A stretch of DNA of 64,000 bases from Huaxiibacter chinensis (GTDB lineage Bacteria > Pseudomonadota > Gammaproteobacteria > Enterobacterales > Enterobacteriaceae), in NCBI RefSeq assembly GCF_022171985.1, contig NZ_JAJVHF010000002.1:1-64000 (forward strand). Direction: 5' to 3'. The notes beneath the pieces were generated by a model. It saw nothing but the letters and a program-made list of their open reading frames with translations. It searched no databases and was not told the origin of the DNA. A program made the position numbers and the translations under genes. The first letter of the stretch is position 1; every line of letters begins with the position of its first letter. Below are positions 54,355 to 63,435 of this stretch, piece by piece.

Positions 54355-54846
54355 AAAACCGATCCTCGAAAGAGCAGATGAACAATAATGAAACAGTGTT
54401 TCTCGTTACAAAATATGTGTGAACTATATCACATTTGTTCTTTTATTCACCAGTCTCGTTGCAGTAAAAATGTGCGTTTTTCGACTAAAAATGGCTGAGT
54501 AAAGAGGGCAGGAAAATATATCTTCGTGCGCTAAGGGTTCGCTTTTCGATATCTTTATAATAAATTCATCAGGATAATTAAAGTTGTACGGGAATCGGCC
54601 CTGCGTACAATATGTACAGTATTCATCCTATAGATTATGCTTGAACGGATAAATAAATATACGCACGGCAAGTGATTCAGGATATTGAATTTATTGATTT
54701 TTATCTGGTTGTGTCATTTATTATTCACACATGCATCGTCTTTTGTATCTCATTTATTACCCCTGGAATAATGGGTCCGGGGCATTTCCCGTCGAATCCT
54801 GAGTTATTCGCTGTGCCCGGTTTTTATCATTCCAGGACCTGCGAAA
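54355..54846. other. AT-rich gap between yjcB and the diguanylate cyclase gene
   Basis: 492 bp with no confident gene. It contains a perfect CRP consensus at 54418-54433, a short palindrome GTACA-ATA-TGTAC at 54605-54617, and an open frame from a GTG at 54672 to 54854 for a 60-residue peptide with one membrane segment (YLVVSFIIHTCIVFCISFI). That frame overlaps the next gene's start by 8 bp but has a poor ribosome-binding site, so I do not call it as a gene. Confidence 0.5.
54418..54433. promoter_or_regulatory. Perfect CRP-type site upstream of yjcB
   Basis: TGTGA-ACTATA-TCACA keeps all ten consensus arm positions with the correct 6-bp spacing. It lies 64-79 bp before the yjcB start codon and about 415 bp before the diguanylate cyclase gene. 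CRP binding is very likely; the target gene is inferred. Confidence 0.75.
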
Positions 54847-56253
54847 ATGATTAACGACAGATGTCGCGAAGTGGTAAACGACAGCGTGCAGGCGTTGCAT
54901 GCTTTAGCAAAACTGATGCCGCTGTTAACGTCTCAGAGTTCTTTAGCCGGGATGCTGGAAACCATCAATCGTACGCTGGGGTCGACGCTTGCCTGGATAA
55001 GCCTGGATGATGACGCGGGCATGCAGCGTGTAATATGCGCCGGGAACCTGAGCTGCCACTCGTTCGACATTACCCACTTTCTTGCCAGTACCCTATTACA
55101 ACGTCAGCACCGTTCGTGGCGGTCAATCTACTGGAAGGAGAATGTTGGCAAAGTCCTTTTTACCTCTTCACATCCCGGCTACCAACACTTACAGGGCGGC
55201 GTCTTATGTAAGCTTGCAGACAGGGAAGGAAAGGGTAATGGCTATTTCTTCCTGGGATTTTCACAACGGCTCTTATCAATGCCGACCCTGAAGCACGTCA
55301 TCGTGGTCCTGATGGAAAAACTCAGCGATCGTTTTGCCGAGATCGTGGCCCGTGAACGCACGGCAGCAGAGATGCAGCGCGTCGTGACGCACTATAAAAT
55401 CTTGTTTGAACGAGCCCCGGTTTTAATGAGCAGTTTCGATCGACAAAACCGCTGCGTACTCTGGAATGCCGAATGTGAAAAGGTGTTTGGCTGGAGGATG
55501 GCGGAAATTAATACCCACGCCGATCCGCTGGCACTCTTCTGTCCGGATCAGGAAGAGCGGCGTTGCGTTCGCGGATCGTTAAATGCCTTGCCGCTTAACG
55601 ACATGTACGAGTGGCATCCGCGGCGAAAGGATGGCGCGACGCTCACCATTTTGTGGTCAAACGTCCCGCTGCCGGACGGCTCGATTCTCAACATTGGTCT
55701 GGATATTACCGAGCGTAAGAAGGCGGAACAGCAGCTGGCAGTGAGAGCGATGACCGACGATCTCACCGGCTGCTTAAACCGGTCCGCTATATTACAGCGG
55801 CTGACCGCTGCGCTGGAAAGCGAGCGACGACAGGACCGGGCCCACCCATTCTGTGTACTGATGTTTGACCTGGATTATTTCAAGCAAATTAATGACGGTT
55901 GGGGACACCAGGTTGGGGACCGGGCGCTGGTGCATTTTTGTGATTGTCTCCGGGAAATCAGCCCGGCGTCGTCCTCACTGGGGCGCGTTGGCGGAGAAGA
56001 GTTTCTGCTTCTGCTGCCAGGCGCAACCAGCGCTGCCGCCCTGACGCTTTGCACCGCGCTGCGTGAAGCGCTCCGCACATCGCCCCTTCAAATTGGCGAT
56101 AAAGCCTTAATTCTTGCGTTCAGCGCAGGCGTCGTGGATGTCCGCTTCGGGCAACGCGACGTCTCCCTGCTTCTTACCCAGGCAGACAGAGCGTTATATG
56201 ATGCTAAACGGACAGGCCGTGGGAAAGCGGTGGTCGCTGTTGATTACTTATAA
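54847..56253 (+). CDS. Diguanylate cyclase with PAS and GGDEF domains
   Basis: A 468-residue cytoplasmic protein that should make cyclic di-GMP from two GTP. An N-terminal GAF-like region (about residues 15-165) is followed by a PAS domain (about 180-300, YKILFERAPVLMSSFDRQ...ITERKKAEQQL) and a GGDEF domain (300-465). The catalytic motif is GGEEF (382-386) after MFDLDYFKQINDGWGHQVGD. No RxxD inhibitory site precedes it. It has no membrane segments. E. coli K-12 has no such gene here. It lies directly upstream of the phosphodiesterase gene pdeC. Confidence 0.88.
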   Translation: MINDRCREVVNDSVQALHALAKLMPLLTSQSSLAGMLETINRTLGSTLAWISLDDDAGMQRVICAGNLSCHSFDITHFLASTLLQRQHRSWRSIYWKENVGKVLFTSSHPGYQHLQGGVLCKLADREGKGNGYFFLGFSQRLLSMPTLKHVIVVLMEKLSDRFAEIVARERTAAEMQRVVTHYKILFERAPVLMSSFDRQNRCVLWNAECEKVFGWRMAEINTHADPLALFCPDQEERRCVRGSLNALPLNDMYEWHPRRKDGATLTILWSNVPLPDGSILNIGLDITERKKAEQQLAVRAMTDDLTGCLNRSAILQRLTAALESERRQDRAHPFCVLMFDLDYFKQINDGWGHQVGDRALVHFCDCLREISPASSSLGRVGGEEFLLLLPGATSAAALTLCTALREALRTSPLQIGDKALILAFSAGVVDVRFGQRDVSLLLTQADRALYDAKRTGRGKAVVAVDYL

Positions 56254-56591
56254 ATCACCGGGTGAAACAAAAACGCGAAAATAGTTTAAAAATCCAGGAT
56301 TAAAATGCGCCTTTTTCACTCTGTCGCGAGTTTGTCTTAATCAACGATACTCTGTTGTGTTATCTTAAAACGCACAGGGAAGCCTGGATAAATATTTTCC
56401 TTAATTAAAACGGTACGCACACTTTTAGTTTAGCTTACGGACAAATAATATCGTCATAAGCATTTACAGGAATTTTAATACTAAAAGTCAGTTGCTAACT
56501 TCGCATGATTCATGCAACGTAATCACCTGTTTATCAAAGCATCCAGCCTTCGTTACTACAGGCACACAAAATGCAGGGATATTAGGCGGAA
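56254..56591 (+). promoter_or_regulatory. AT-rich upstream region of pdeC
   Basis: 338 bp without a gene and AT-richer than its surroundings. It holds a short palindrome GCATG-ATT-CATGC at 56503-56515 and a Shine-Dalgarno AGGCGGA just before pdeC. No terminator with a clear stem and T run follows the cyclase gene, so read-through into pdeC is possible. Confidence 0.4.
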
Positions 56592-58178
56592 ATGAATCGT
56601 AGCGCTCGGCGCAAGATGCTAAGGGTAGTAGGGATCATCATGGTAGTTTTACTGCCGGTGATGCTTGCGCTATGGTTTGCCCAGCTCAGAGCCGTCACAG
56701 AAACAAGTAGCCAGCTACGCACGTTCGCTCAACTCGCTTTAGATAAAACTGAGCTGGTAATAGAGCAAGTTGATTTAGCCCGAGATGCTGCCGAAAAATA
56801 TCAGGGTGAATTGTGTACACCCGAGCATCGACAATATATGTTGAACGTCGTTCGTGGTCGTTTGTATGTTGCCGATTTAATTTACGCCCAAGGTCAGCAA
56901 TTTCTTTGCTCAACGGTTACCACGCCCGACCAGCCTTATGTTATCCCTACCGCAAATTACAAACGCAACCCTGATGTCTCTATCTATTATTTCCGCGACA
57001 CGCCGTTCTTTGCGGGATATAAAATGACATATATACAGCGGCAGAATTATGTCGTAGTGGTTAACCCGCTCTCATGGAGTGAGGTTATGTCCACCGACCA
57101 CGCGCTGGTGTGGGGCGTATATGACACGGTCACCAACGCCTTCTTCTCACTCAGCCCACATGCGAACGTTTCGTCATTACATACGATGGTGGGAGGGGAT
57201 GCTCAGTCATTCCAGAAGGCGGGGCGCTTTTACACTATCGTGACGTCGACAAAACGGCCTATTGCGGCCATCGTATCGACATCTAATACGCGTTTCTACG
57301 AAATTCTCTATCACCAGGCAACGCTGACGTTACCGCTGGGCATGATTTGCAGCATGCTTATATTGCTGGTCTGGTCACGAACGCATCGGGAATTCTATTC
57401 CCCGGGGCGTTTATTACATCGGGCATTAAATAAGCGTCAGCTGTGCGTTCACTATCAGCCCATTATCGATATTAAGAACAATCAGTGCGTTGGCGCTGAA
57501 GCGCTGCTTCGCTGGCCGGGGTTTAATGGCCCGGTAATGAGTCCCGCCGAGTTTATTCCCCTCGCAGAAAAAGAGGGTATGATTGAACGTATCACCGATT
57601 ATGTGGTGGAAGAGGTGTTCAACGATCTCGGCGAATTCCTCGGCAGTCATCCCCATCTCTATATATCGATAAACCTGTCGGCATCCGATTTTCACTCTTC
57701 GCGACTGATTGCGCTTATCTCACAGAAAGCGCAGCACTATTCGGTGCGCGCGCAGCAAATTAAAATAGAGGTGACGGAGCGCGGGTTTATCGATGTCCCT
57801 AAAACGACACCGGTTATTCAGGCCTTCCGTCAGGCAGGTTACGAAGTCGCTATTGATGACTTCGGCACTGGCTATTCTAATCTGCACAACCTGTATTCGC
57901 TGAACGTCGATATCCTGAAAATTGATAAATCCTTTATCGATACTCTGGCCACCAACAGCACCAGCCATCTGATCGCCGAACATATTATTGAAATGGCGCA
58001 GAGCTTGCGCCTGAAAACCATCGCGGAAGGGGTAGAAACCGCAGAGCAGGTGACGTGGTTGCTGAAACGCGGTGTGCAGTATTGTCAGGGTTGGCACTTT
58101 GCCAAAGCGATGCCGCCCCAGGAATTTATGACCTGGCAGCAGCAGCCTGACGAAAAGGGCGTACCGCAGCTCACTTAA
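56592..58178 (+). CDS. pdeC: Cyclic di-GMP phosphodiesterase PdeC (YjcC)
   Basis: An inner-membrane enzyme that degrades c-di-GMP. It has 528 residues, as E. coli PdeC. Two membrane segments (about residues 11-31 and 242-262) flank a periplasmic CSS domain with cysteines 75 and 106 (FLCST), which form a redox-switchable disulfide in the E. coli protein. The cytoplasmic EAL domain has GAEALLRW (EAL at 303-305), INLSASDFHSSR and IDDFGTGYSNL. Its stop overlaps that of soxS by four bases. Confidence 0.95.
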   Translation: MNRSARRKMLRVVGIIMVVLLPVMLALWFAQLRAVTETSSQLRTFAQLALDKTELVIEQVDLARDAAEKYQGELCTPEHRQYMLNVVRGRLYVADLIYAQGQQFLCSTVTTPDQPYVIPTANYKRNPDVSIYYFRDTPFFAGYKMTYIQRQNYVVVVNPLSWSEVMSTDHALVWGVYDTVTNAFFSLSPHANVSSLHTMVGGDAQSFQKAGRFYTIVTSTKRPIAAIVSTSNTRFYEILYHQATLTLPLGMICSMLILLVWSRTHREFYSPGRLLHRALNKRQLCVHYQPIIDIKNNQCVGAEALLRWPGFNGPVMSPAEFIPLAEKEGMIERITDYVVEEVFNDLGEFLGSHPHLYISINLSASDFHSSRLIALISQKAQHYSVRAQQIKIEVTERGFIDVPKTTPVIQAFRQAGYEVAIDDFGTGYSNLHNLYSLNVDILKIDKSFIDTLATNSTSHLIAEHIIEMAQSLRLKTIAEGVETAEQVTWLLKRGVQYCQGWHFAKAMPPQEFMTWQQQPDEKGVPQLT

Positions 58179-58501
58179 TGCAGCTGATGGCGATAATCGC
58201 TTGGGGTGCGATCAAATTCACGGCGAAACACGCGTGAAAAGGTTTGCTGCGAAACGTAACCCAGATCCATGGCGATATCAAAAATCGGCCGCTTCGTGGT
58301 GCGCAAAGCCTGCGCCGCCAGTAATAATCTCCGCTGGCGAATATACTCACCCAATGTTTGATGCATGACCGTGCGGAACATTCTCTGCAGGTACCACTTC
58401 GAATAGCCCGACTTCTTCGCGACGGTGTCGATGCTTAGTGGTTGGTCGATATGTTCATCAATCCATTCAATCAGTGTCTGAATAATTTGCTGATGCGACA
58501 T
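58175..58501 (-). CDS. soxS: Superoxide response activator SoxS
   Basis: An AraC-family activator of oxidative stress and efflux genes. The start MSHQQIIQTLIEW gives 108 residues (E. coli 107). It consists of only the two helix-turn-helix motifs (SIDTVAKKSGYSKWYLQRMF and FDIAMDLGYVSQQTFSRVF). Its promoter carries the SoxR palindrome, so oxidised SoxR induces it. It is divergent from soxR and overlaps pdeC at the stop codons. Confidence 0.97.
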   Translation of the reverse strand: MSHQQIIQTLIEWIDEHIDQPLSIDTVAKKSGYSKWYLQRMFRTVMHQTLGEYIRQRRLLLAAQALRTTKRPIFDIAMDLGYVSQQTFSRVFRREFDRTPSDYRHQLH

Positions 58502-58569
58502 AAGGTTGCCCCTCTCCAGATACAACTCGCTTAGTTGATTCGTCGTTTTCTCTGCGGGGGAGTATAATT

Positions 58570-58587
58570 CCTCAAGTTAACTTGAGG
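58570..58587. promoter_or_regulatory. SoxR operator
   Basis: CCTCAAGTTAACTTGAGG is a perfect 18-bp palindrome, identical to the E. coli SoxR binding site as I remember it, in the soxS-soxR gap. In E. coli it lies in an overlong spacer of the soxS promoter, which SoxR untwists on oxidation. Confidence 0.95.
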
Positions 58588-58599
58588 TAAAGAGGTTTT

Positions 58600-59058
58600 A
58601 TGGAAAAGAGATTGCCGCGAATCAAAGCGCTGTTAACCCCCGGCGAAGTCGCTAAACGAAGCGGGGTGGCAGTGTCGGCGCTCCATTTTTATGAGAGCAA
58701 AGGGCTGATTAAGAGCATCCGTAACGCGGGCAACCAGCGCCGCTATACCCGTGATGTGCTGCGCTATGTGGCGATTATTAAGATTGCGCAACGCATCGGT
58801 ATTCCGCTTTCGACCATCGGCGATGCGTTAGGCGTCCTGCCGGAAGGCCACACGCTTAGCGCAAAAGAGTGGAAGCAGCTTTCATCGCAATGGCGGGTTG
58901 AACTGGACAGGCGCATTCATACGCTGGTGGCCCTGCGTGATGAACTGGACGGATGCATCGGCTGCGGTTGCCTTTCTCGTAGCGACTGCCCTTTGCGCAA
59001 CCCCGGCGACACGCTGGGTCAACAAGGCACCGGGGCTCGCCTGCTGGAGGACGACTAA
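58600..59058 (+). CDS. soxR: Redox-sensitive transcriptional activator SoxR
   Basis: A MerR-family regulator with a [2Fe-2S] cluster that senses superoxide and redox-cycling drugs. It has 152 residues (E. coli 154). The MerR helix-turn-helix ([20 protein letters not shown]) is followed by a dimer helix and the cluster cysteines 119, 122, 124 and 130 in [12 protein letters not shown]. Its only recognised target here is the adjacent soxS promoter. Confidence 0.97.
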   Translation: MEKRLPRIKALLTPGEVAKRSGVAVSALHFYESKGLIKSIRNAGNQRRYTRDVLRYVAIIKIAQRIGIPLSTIGDALGVLPEGHTLSAKEWKQLSSQWRVELDRRIHTLVALRDELDGCIGCGCLSRSDCPLRNPGDTLGQQGTGARLLEDD

Positions 59059-59060
59059 AA

Positions 59061-59096
59061 AAACTAAAGCGCCACAGGAGGGCGCTTTAGTTTATT
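59061..59096 (+). terminator. soxR terminator
   Basis: AAACTAAAGCGCC-ACAGGAG-GGCGCTTTAGTTT is a perfect 13-bp stem right after the soxR stop codon. The flanking T tract is short but usable. Confidence 0.8.
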
Positions 59097-59323
59097 CCCG
59101 GTCTTTTGTCTTTCGCTCTATCCCGCTGGTTCACAGGAGGGTTTCCCCCGACATCAGCACCCCTCGTGTCGAGCTGTTAAGGAGGTTCCGGTTTGTGCTG
59201 ACACTTTAATTCTATGCAATACCCGCCTCTTTGCCAGTCGTCAGCGACGAAATATCGGCAAAATTTTTTCGTCATCTTGTTCGATTTTCTATAGTTAACA
59301 GGTATGCATAACGGGAGAAAACC

Positions 59324-59995
59324 ATGCTAACGGTTCACCATCTTAATCAGTCTCGCTCACAGCGCGTGATATGGGCAGTCGAAGAGCTTGCTCTGCCCTA
59401 TCAAATTGTCCGCTACCAGCGGGAAAAAACCATGATGGCGCCGCCATCCCTGAAGAAAGTTCACCCGTTAGGTAAATCGCCGGTCGTGGAAGACAACGGT
59501 CTGATCGTGGCGGAATCGGGCGCGATTCTGGAATACCTGCAGGAGACCTACGATTTGACCTCGCAGCTTAAGCCGCAGTCGCCTGAACAGAAACTGCAGT
59601 ACCGTTTCTGGCTGCACTATGCAGAAGGTTCGCTGATGCCCATTCTGCTGATGAAGCTGGTTTTCAATAGTTTAGGCAAACCGCCGGTGCCTTTTGGTCT
59701 GCGAACGCTGGGAAAAGGGCTGGGGAAAGGGGTGCAAAAGGCCTGGCTCAATCCGCAGCTGGAAACACACGCCCGGTTTATTGAAGCTCATCTCAGTGAG
59801 AACAGCTGGTTTGCGGGCGATCTCCTGAGCATGGCGGATATTCAGATGAGTTTCCCGATCTTTGCGCTGCTCGCGCGAGGGGGGATCGACAACCTTCCCC
59901 ATACGCAGGCCTGGAAGAAAAAAGTCGAAATGCGTCCCGCATGGCAAAGAGCGATTCAGCAAGGCGGTCCGTTCGATCTCCCTGGCGAAGCGTAA
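59324..59995 (+). CDS. Glutathione S-transferase family protein
   Basis: A 223-residue cytoplasmic GST-like protein. The N-terminal thioredoxin-like domain (residues 1-80) includes VHHLNQSRSQRVIWAVEEL and the glutathione-binding GKSPVVEDNGLIVAESGAI. The C-terminal all-helical domain includes WFAGDLLSMADIQMSFPIF, the N-capping motif. A gene of this family sits between soxR and the purine permease gene in Salmonella as I remember it, and its place beside soxRS fits an oxidative stress role (inference). Confidence 0.88.
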   Translation: MLTVHHLNQSRSQRVIWAVEELALPYQIVRYQREKTMMAPPSLKKVHPLGKSPVVEDNGLIVAESGAILEYLQETYDLTSQLKPQSPEQKLQYRFWLHYAEGSLMPILLMKLVFNSLGKPPVPFGLRTLGKGLGKGVQKAWLNPQLETHARFIEAHLSENSWFAGDLLSMADIQMSFPIFALLARGGIDNLPHTQAWKKKVEMRPAWQRAIQQGGPFDLPGEA

Positions 59996-60017
59996 AATGT
60001 TATCAAATTGCGCAGCG

Positions 60018-60033
60018 ACGATAACGTTTGCGC
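60018..60033 (+). promoter_or_regulatory. PurR-type operator 1 upstream of ghxP
   Basis: ACGATAACGTTTGCGC matches 13 of 16 positions of the PurR box ACGCAAACGTTTGCGT. It lies about 260 bp before ghxP, which belongs to the PurR regulon in E. coli. Confidence 0.55.
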
Positions 60034-60161
60034 ATCCTCTGGTTATTTCTTCATCGTCATAAGGGTATTTTAGGGAAAAAGGGCAAAGTTAAGTTGAAAA
60101 GGGCGTGGTATACGCTAGATAATCGTTTGCCTTAATTTGACCACCCGTTTTGTAAGCGCGG

Positions 60162-60177
60162 AGCTAAACGTTTGCTT
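60162..60177 (+). promoter_or_regulatory. PurR-type operator 2 upstream of ghxP
   Basis: AGCTAAACGTTTGCTT matches 12 of 16 positions of the PurR box, including the full central AAACGTTTGC. It lies about 115 bp before ghxP. A half-like match CGTTTGCC is also seen at 60124. Confidence 0.55.
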
Positions 60178-60291
60178 TTTTTGTGACGCCCCTTTCGTCG
60201 CAAACGCAGCACAAGGATTTGACGTTTCGCTGGCAGTGGAGTGTCCACCACGCTTACGACGAATGATAAAAACTCTCAGGGGATGTTTTCT

Positions 60292-61641
60292 ATGTCTACG
60301 CCATCTGCGCGTACCGGCGGTTCACTCGACGCCATGTTTAAAATTTCTGCTCGCGGCAGCACCGTGCGCCAGGAAGTGGTTGCCGGTTTAACCACGTTTC
60401 TTGCCATGGTGTACTCGGTCATTGTTGTGCCGGGTATGCTGGGTAAAGCGGGCTTCCCGCCTTCCGCCGTGTTCGTCGCCACCTGTCTGGTTGCGGGCGT
60501 TGGGTCCATCGTCATGGGCCTGTGGGCGAACCTGCCGCTGGCGATTGGTTGCGCCATCTCGCTGACGGCCTTTACCGCGTTCAGCCTGGTACTGGGTCAG
60601 CAAATCAGCGTCCCCGTTGCGCTCGGCGCCGTCTTCCTGATGGGCGTTCTGTTCACGGTGATTTCAGCGACGGGTATTCGTAGCTGGATTTTGCGCAACC
60701 TCCCACAGGGTGTCGCGCATGGTACGGGTATCGGTATTGGTCTTTTCCTGCTGTTGATTGCAGCCAACGGCGTGGGTCTGGTCATTAAGAACCCGCTGGA
60801 TGGCCTGCCGGTAACCATGGGGCATTTCGCCAGCTTCCCGGTGATTATGTCGCTGATTGGTCTGGCGGTGATTATCGGTCTGGAAAAGCTGAAAGTACCG
60901 GGTGGCATTCTCTTTACCATCATTGGTATCTCTATTGTCGGCCTGATTTTTGATCCCTCCGTGCATTTTTCCGGTCTCTTTGCCATGCCGTCGCTGAGCG
61001 ATGATAAAGGCAACTCCCTGATTGGCAGCCTCGATATCATGGGGGCGTTAAATCCTCTGGTGTTGCCAAGCGTGCTGGCGCTGGTGATGACCGCGGTCTT
61101 TGATGCGACAGGCACCATTCGCGCCGTCGCGGGTCAGGCGAATCTGCTGGATAAAGACGGGCAAATCATCGATGGCGGCAAAGCGCTGACCACTGACTCC
61201 CTGAGCAGCGTGTTCTCAGGCCTGGTCGGTGCGGCGCCTGCGGCGGTGTACATTGAGTCTGCGGCAGGTACGGCGGCAGGCGGTAAAACCGGTCTGACGG
61301 CCATTACCGTCGGCGTGTTATTCCTGCTGATCCTGTTCCTTTCTCCGCTCTCTTATCTGGTGCCGGTTTACGCGACGGCGCCTGCGCTGATGTACGTTGG
61401 TCTGCTGATGCTGAGCAACGTGGCCAAAATCGACTTTGCTGACTTCGTGGATGCGATGTCGGGCCTGATCACGGCGGTCTTTATTGTTCTGACCTGCAAC
61501 ATCGTCACCGGTATTATGATTGGCTTTGCCTCGCTGGTGATTGGTCGTCTGGTCTCAGGTGAGTGGCGCAAACTGAACGTGGGCACGGTAGTGATTGCCA
61601 TTGCGCTTGTCGCGTTTTATGCGGGCGGTTGGGCCATCTGA
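60292..61641 (+). CDS. ghxP: Guanine/hypoxanthine permease GhxP
   Basis: A high-affinity proton symporter for guanine and hypoxanthine in the inner membrane, Azg-like NCS2 family (formerly YjcD). The start [18 protein letters not shown] gives 449 residues, as E. coli; an ATG 17 codons upstream is in frame but not conserved. About 13 hydrophobic segments; conserved [19 protein letters not shown] and [20 protein letters not shown] form the substrate site region. PurR-type boxes upstream suggest purine repression. Confidence 0.96.
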   Translation: MSTPSARTGGSLDAMFKISARGSTVRQEVVAGLTTFLAMVYSVIVVPGMLGKAGFPPSAVFVATCLVAGVGSIVMGLWANLPLAIGCAISLTAFTAFSLVLGQQISVPVALGAVFLMGVLFTVISATGIRSWILRNLPQGVAHGTGIGIGLFLLLIAANGVGLVIKNPLDGLPVTMGHFASFPVIMSLIGLAVIIGLEKLKVPGGILFTIIGISIVGLIFDPSVHFSGLFAMPSLSDDKGNSLIGSLDIMGALNPLVLPSVLALVMTAVFDATGTIRAVAGQANLLDKDGQIIDGGKALTTDSLSSVFSGLVGAAPAAVYIESAAGTAAGGKTGLTAITVGVLFLLILFLSPLSYLVPVYATAPALMYVGLLMLSNVAKIDFADFVDAMSGLITAVFIVLTCNIVTGIMIGFASLVIGRLVSGEWRKLNVGTVVIAIALVAFYAGGWAI

Positions 61642-61657
61642 TTTGGCATTTCCTGCG

Positions 61658-61690
61658 AAAATGGGTGGCTCGGGCCGCCCATTTTTATTT
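61658..61690 (+). terminator. ghxP terminator
   Basis: AAAATGGGTGGC-TCGG-GCCGCCCATTTT, with one wobble pair, followed by a T-rich tract. Confidence 0.9.
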
Positions 61691-61791
61691 TCGGCGCACA
61701 GGCGTTGTCTTTTGCGTTAATCTGAATGCAGTAAAACAGGAGTACGACGCTTTATGTTTTAGTCATTCAGAAACACGCAAACAGGGAACGC

Positions 61792-63435
61792 ATGGAAATC
61801 TTCTTCACCATTCTCATCATGACCCTTGTGGTCTCACTTTCTGGGGTAGTCACCCGCGTACTGCCCTTCCAGTTACCTCTTCCGCTAATGCAAATCGCGA
61901 TTGGCGCACTGTTGGCATGGCCGACGTTTGGGCTACACGTAGAGTTCGATCCCGAGCTGTTCCTGGTGTTGTTCATCCCGCCGCTGCTGTTTGCCGACGG
62001 CTGGAAAACCCCGACGCGTGAATTCCTGGAGCACGGGCGCGAGATATTAGGTCTGGCGCTGGCCCTGGTCGTGGTCACCGTGGTCGGCATTGGTTTCCTG
62101 ATCTACTGGGCCGTACCGGGCATTCCGTTGATTCCTGCCTTTGCGCTTGCTGCCGTGCTGTCGCCCACGGATGCCGTGGCGCTTTCCGGCATCGTGGGGG
62201 AAGGGCGCATCCCGAAAAAAATCATGGGCATTTTACAAGGTGAGGCGCTGATGAATGACGCCTCTGGCCTGGTTGCCCTGAAGTTCGCCGTCGCTGTGGC
62301 CATGGGCACCATGGTCTTTACCGTGGGCGGTGCAACGGTTGAATTCTTTAAGGTCGCGATTGGCGGGATTCTGGCCGGTTTCGTGGTGAGCTGGCTCTAC
62401 GGCCGGTCGCTGGGCTTCCTCAGCCGCTGGGGCGGTGATGAACCCGCGACGCAGATCGTTTTGCTGTTCCTGCTGCCGTTCGCGTCTTACCTTATTGCCG
62501 AACATATTGGCGTATCGGGCATTCTGGCGGCGGTGGCGGCAGGGATGACCATCACCCGTGCCGGCGTGATGCGCCGTGCGCCGCTGGCGATGCGTCTGCG
62601 TGCCAACAGCACCTGGGCGATGCTGGAGTTTGTGTTTAACGGCATGGTCTTCCTGCTGTTAGGCCTGCAACTGCCGGGTATTCTGGAGTCCTCGCTGGTG
62701 GCCGCCGAGGCCGATCCGAATGTGGAAACCTGGATGCTGTTTACCGACATCGTACTCATCTATATGGCGCTGATGCTGGTGAGATTTGGCTGGCTCTGGA
62801 CGATGAAGAGATTCAGCGTGCGCTTCCTGACCAAAAAGCCAATGGAGTTCGGTTCCTGGACCACGCGTGAGCTGTTGATTGCCTCTTTCGCCGGGGTGCG
62901 CGGGGCGATTACGCTGGCCGGTGTGCTCTCCATTCCGCTGTTGCTGCCCACGGGCGATGTCTTCCCTGCCCGTTACGAGCTGGTCTTCCTGGCGGCGGGG
63001 GTGATTCTGTTCTCCCTGTTTGTTGGCGTGGTGATGCTGCCCATATTGCTGCAACATCTGGAAGTGGCTGACCACTCGCAACAGCACAAAGAGGAGCGCA
63101 TTGCGCGTGCGGCAACGGCAGAAGTGGCCATTGTAGCAATCGAGAAAATGGAAGAGCGACTGGCTGCGGATACCGAAGAGAACATTGATAATCAGCTGCT
63201 GAAAGAGGTGAGTTCGCGGGTTATCGGGAATTTGCGCCGCCGGGCGGACGGGCGTAATGATGCCGAAAGTTCGATGCAGGAAGAGAACCTGGAACGCCGA
63301 TTCCGTCTGGCGGCGCTGCGTTCTGAACGTGCCGAGCTTTATCATCTGCGCGCCACCCGCGAGATCAGCAATGAGACGTTGCAGAAATTGCTCCACGATC
63401 TGGATTTGCTGGAAGCGCTGTTAGTCGAGAGTTAA
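61792..63435 (+). CDS. yjcE: Na+/H+ antiporter family protein YjcE (CPA1)
   Basis: An inner-membrane monovalent cation/proton antiporter of the CPA1 (NhaP-like) family. It has 547 residues (E. coli 549). About twelve membrane segments cover residues 1-415. The family motif VLSPTDAVALSGIVGEG and GEALMNDASGLVALKF (ND of the ion-binding site) are present, as is FAGVRGAITLAGVLSIPLLLP. The last 120 residues are a hydrophilic helical tail. Its TAA overlaps that of the convergent LysR gene. Confidence 0.94.
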   Translation: MEIFFTILIMTLVVSLSGVVTRVLPFQLPLPLMQIAIGALLAWPTFGLHVEFDPELFLVLFIPPLLFADGWKTPTREFLEHGREILGLALALVVVTVVGIGFLIYWAVPGIPLIPAFALAAVLSPTDAVALSGIVGEGRIPKKIMGILQGEALMNDASGLVALKFAVAVAMGTMVFTVGGATVEFFKVAIGGILAGFVVSWLYGRSLGFLSRWGGDEPATQIVLLFLLPFASYLIAEHIGVSGILAAVAAGMTITRAGVMRRAPLAMRLRANSTWAMLEFVFNGMVFLLLGLQLPGILESSLVAAEADPNVETWMLFTDIVLIYMALMLVRFGWLWTMKRFSVRFLTKKPMEFGSWTTRELLIASFAGVRGAITLAGVLSIPLLLPTGDVFPARYELVFLAAGVILFSLFVGVVMLPILLQHLEVADHSQQHKEERIARAATAEVAIVAIEKMEERLAADTEENIDNQLLKEVSSRVIGNLRRRADGRNDAESSMQEENLERRFRLAALRSERAELYHLRATREISNETLQKLLHDLDLLEALLVES

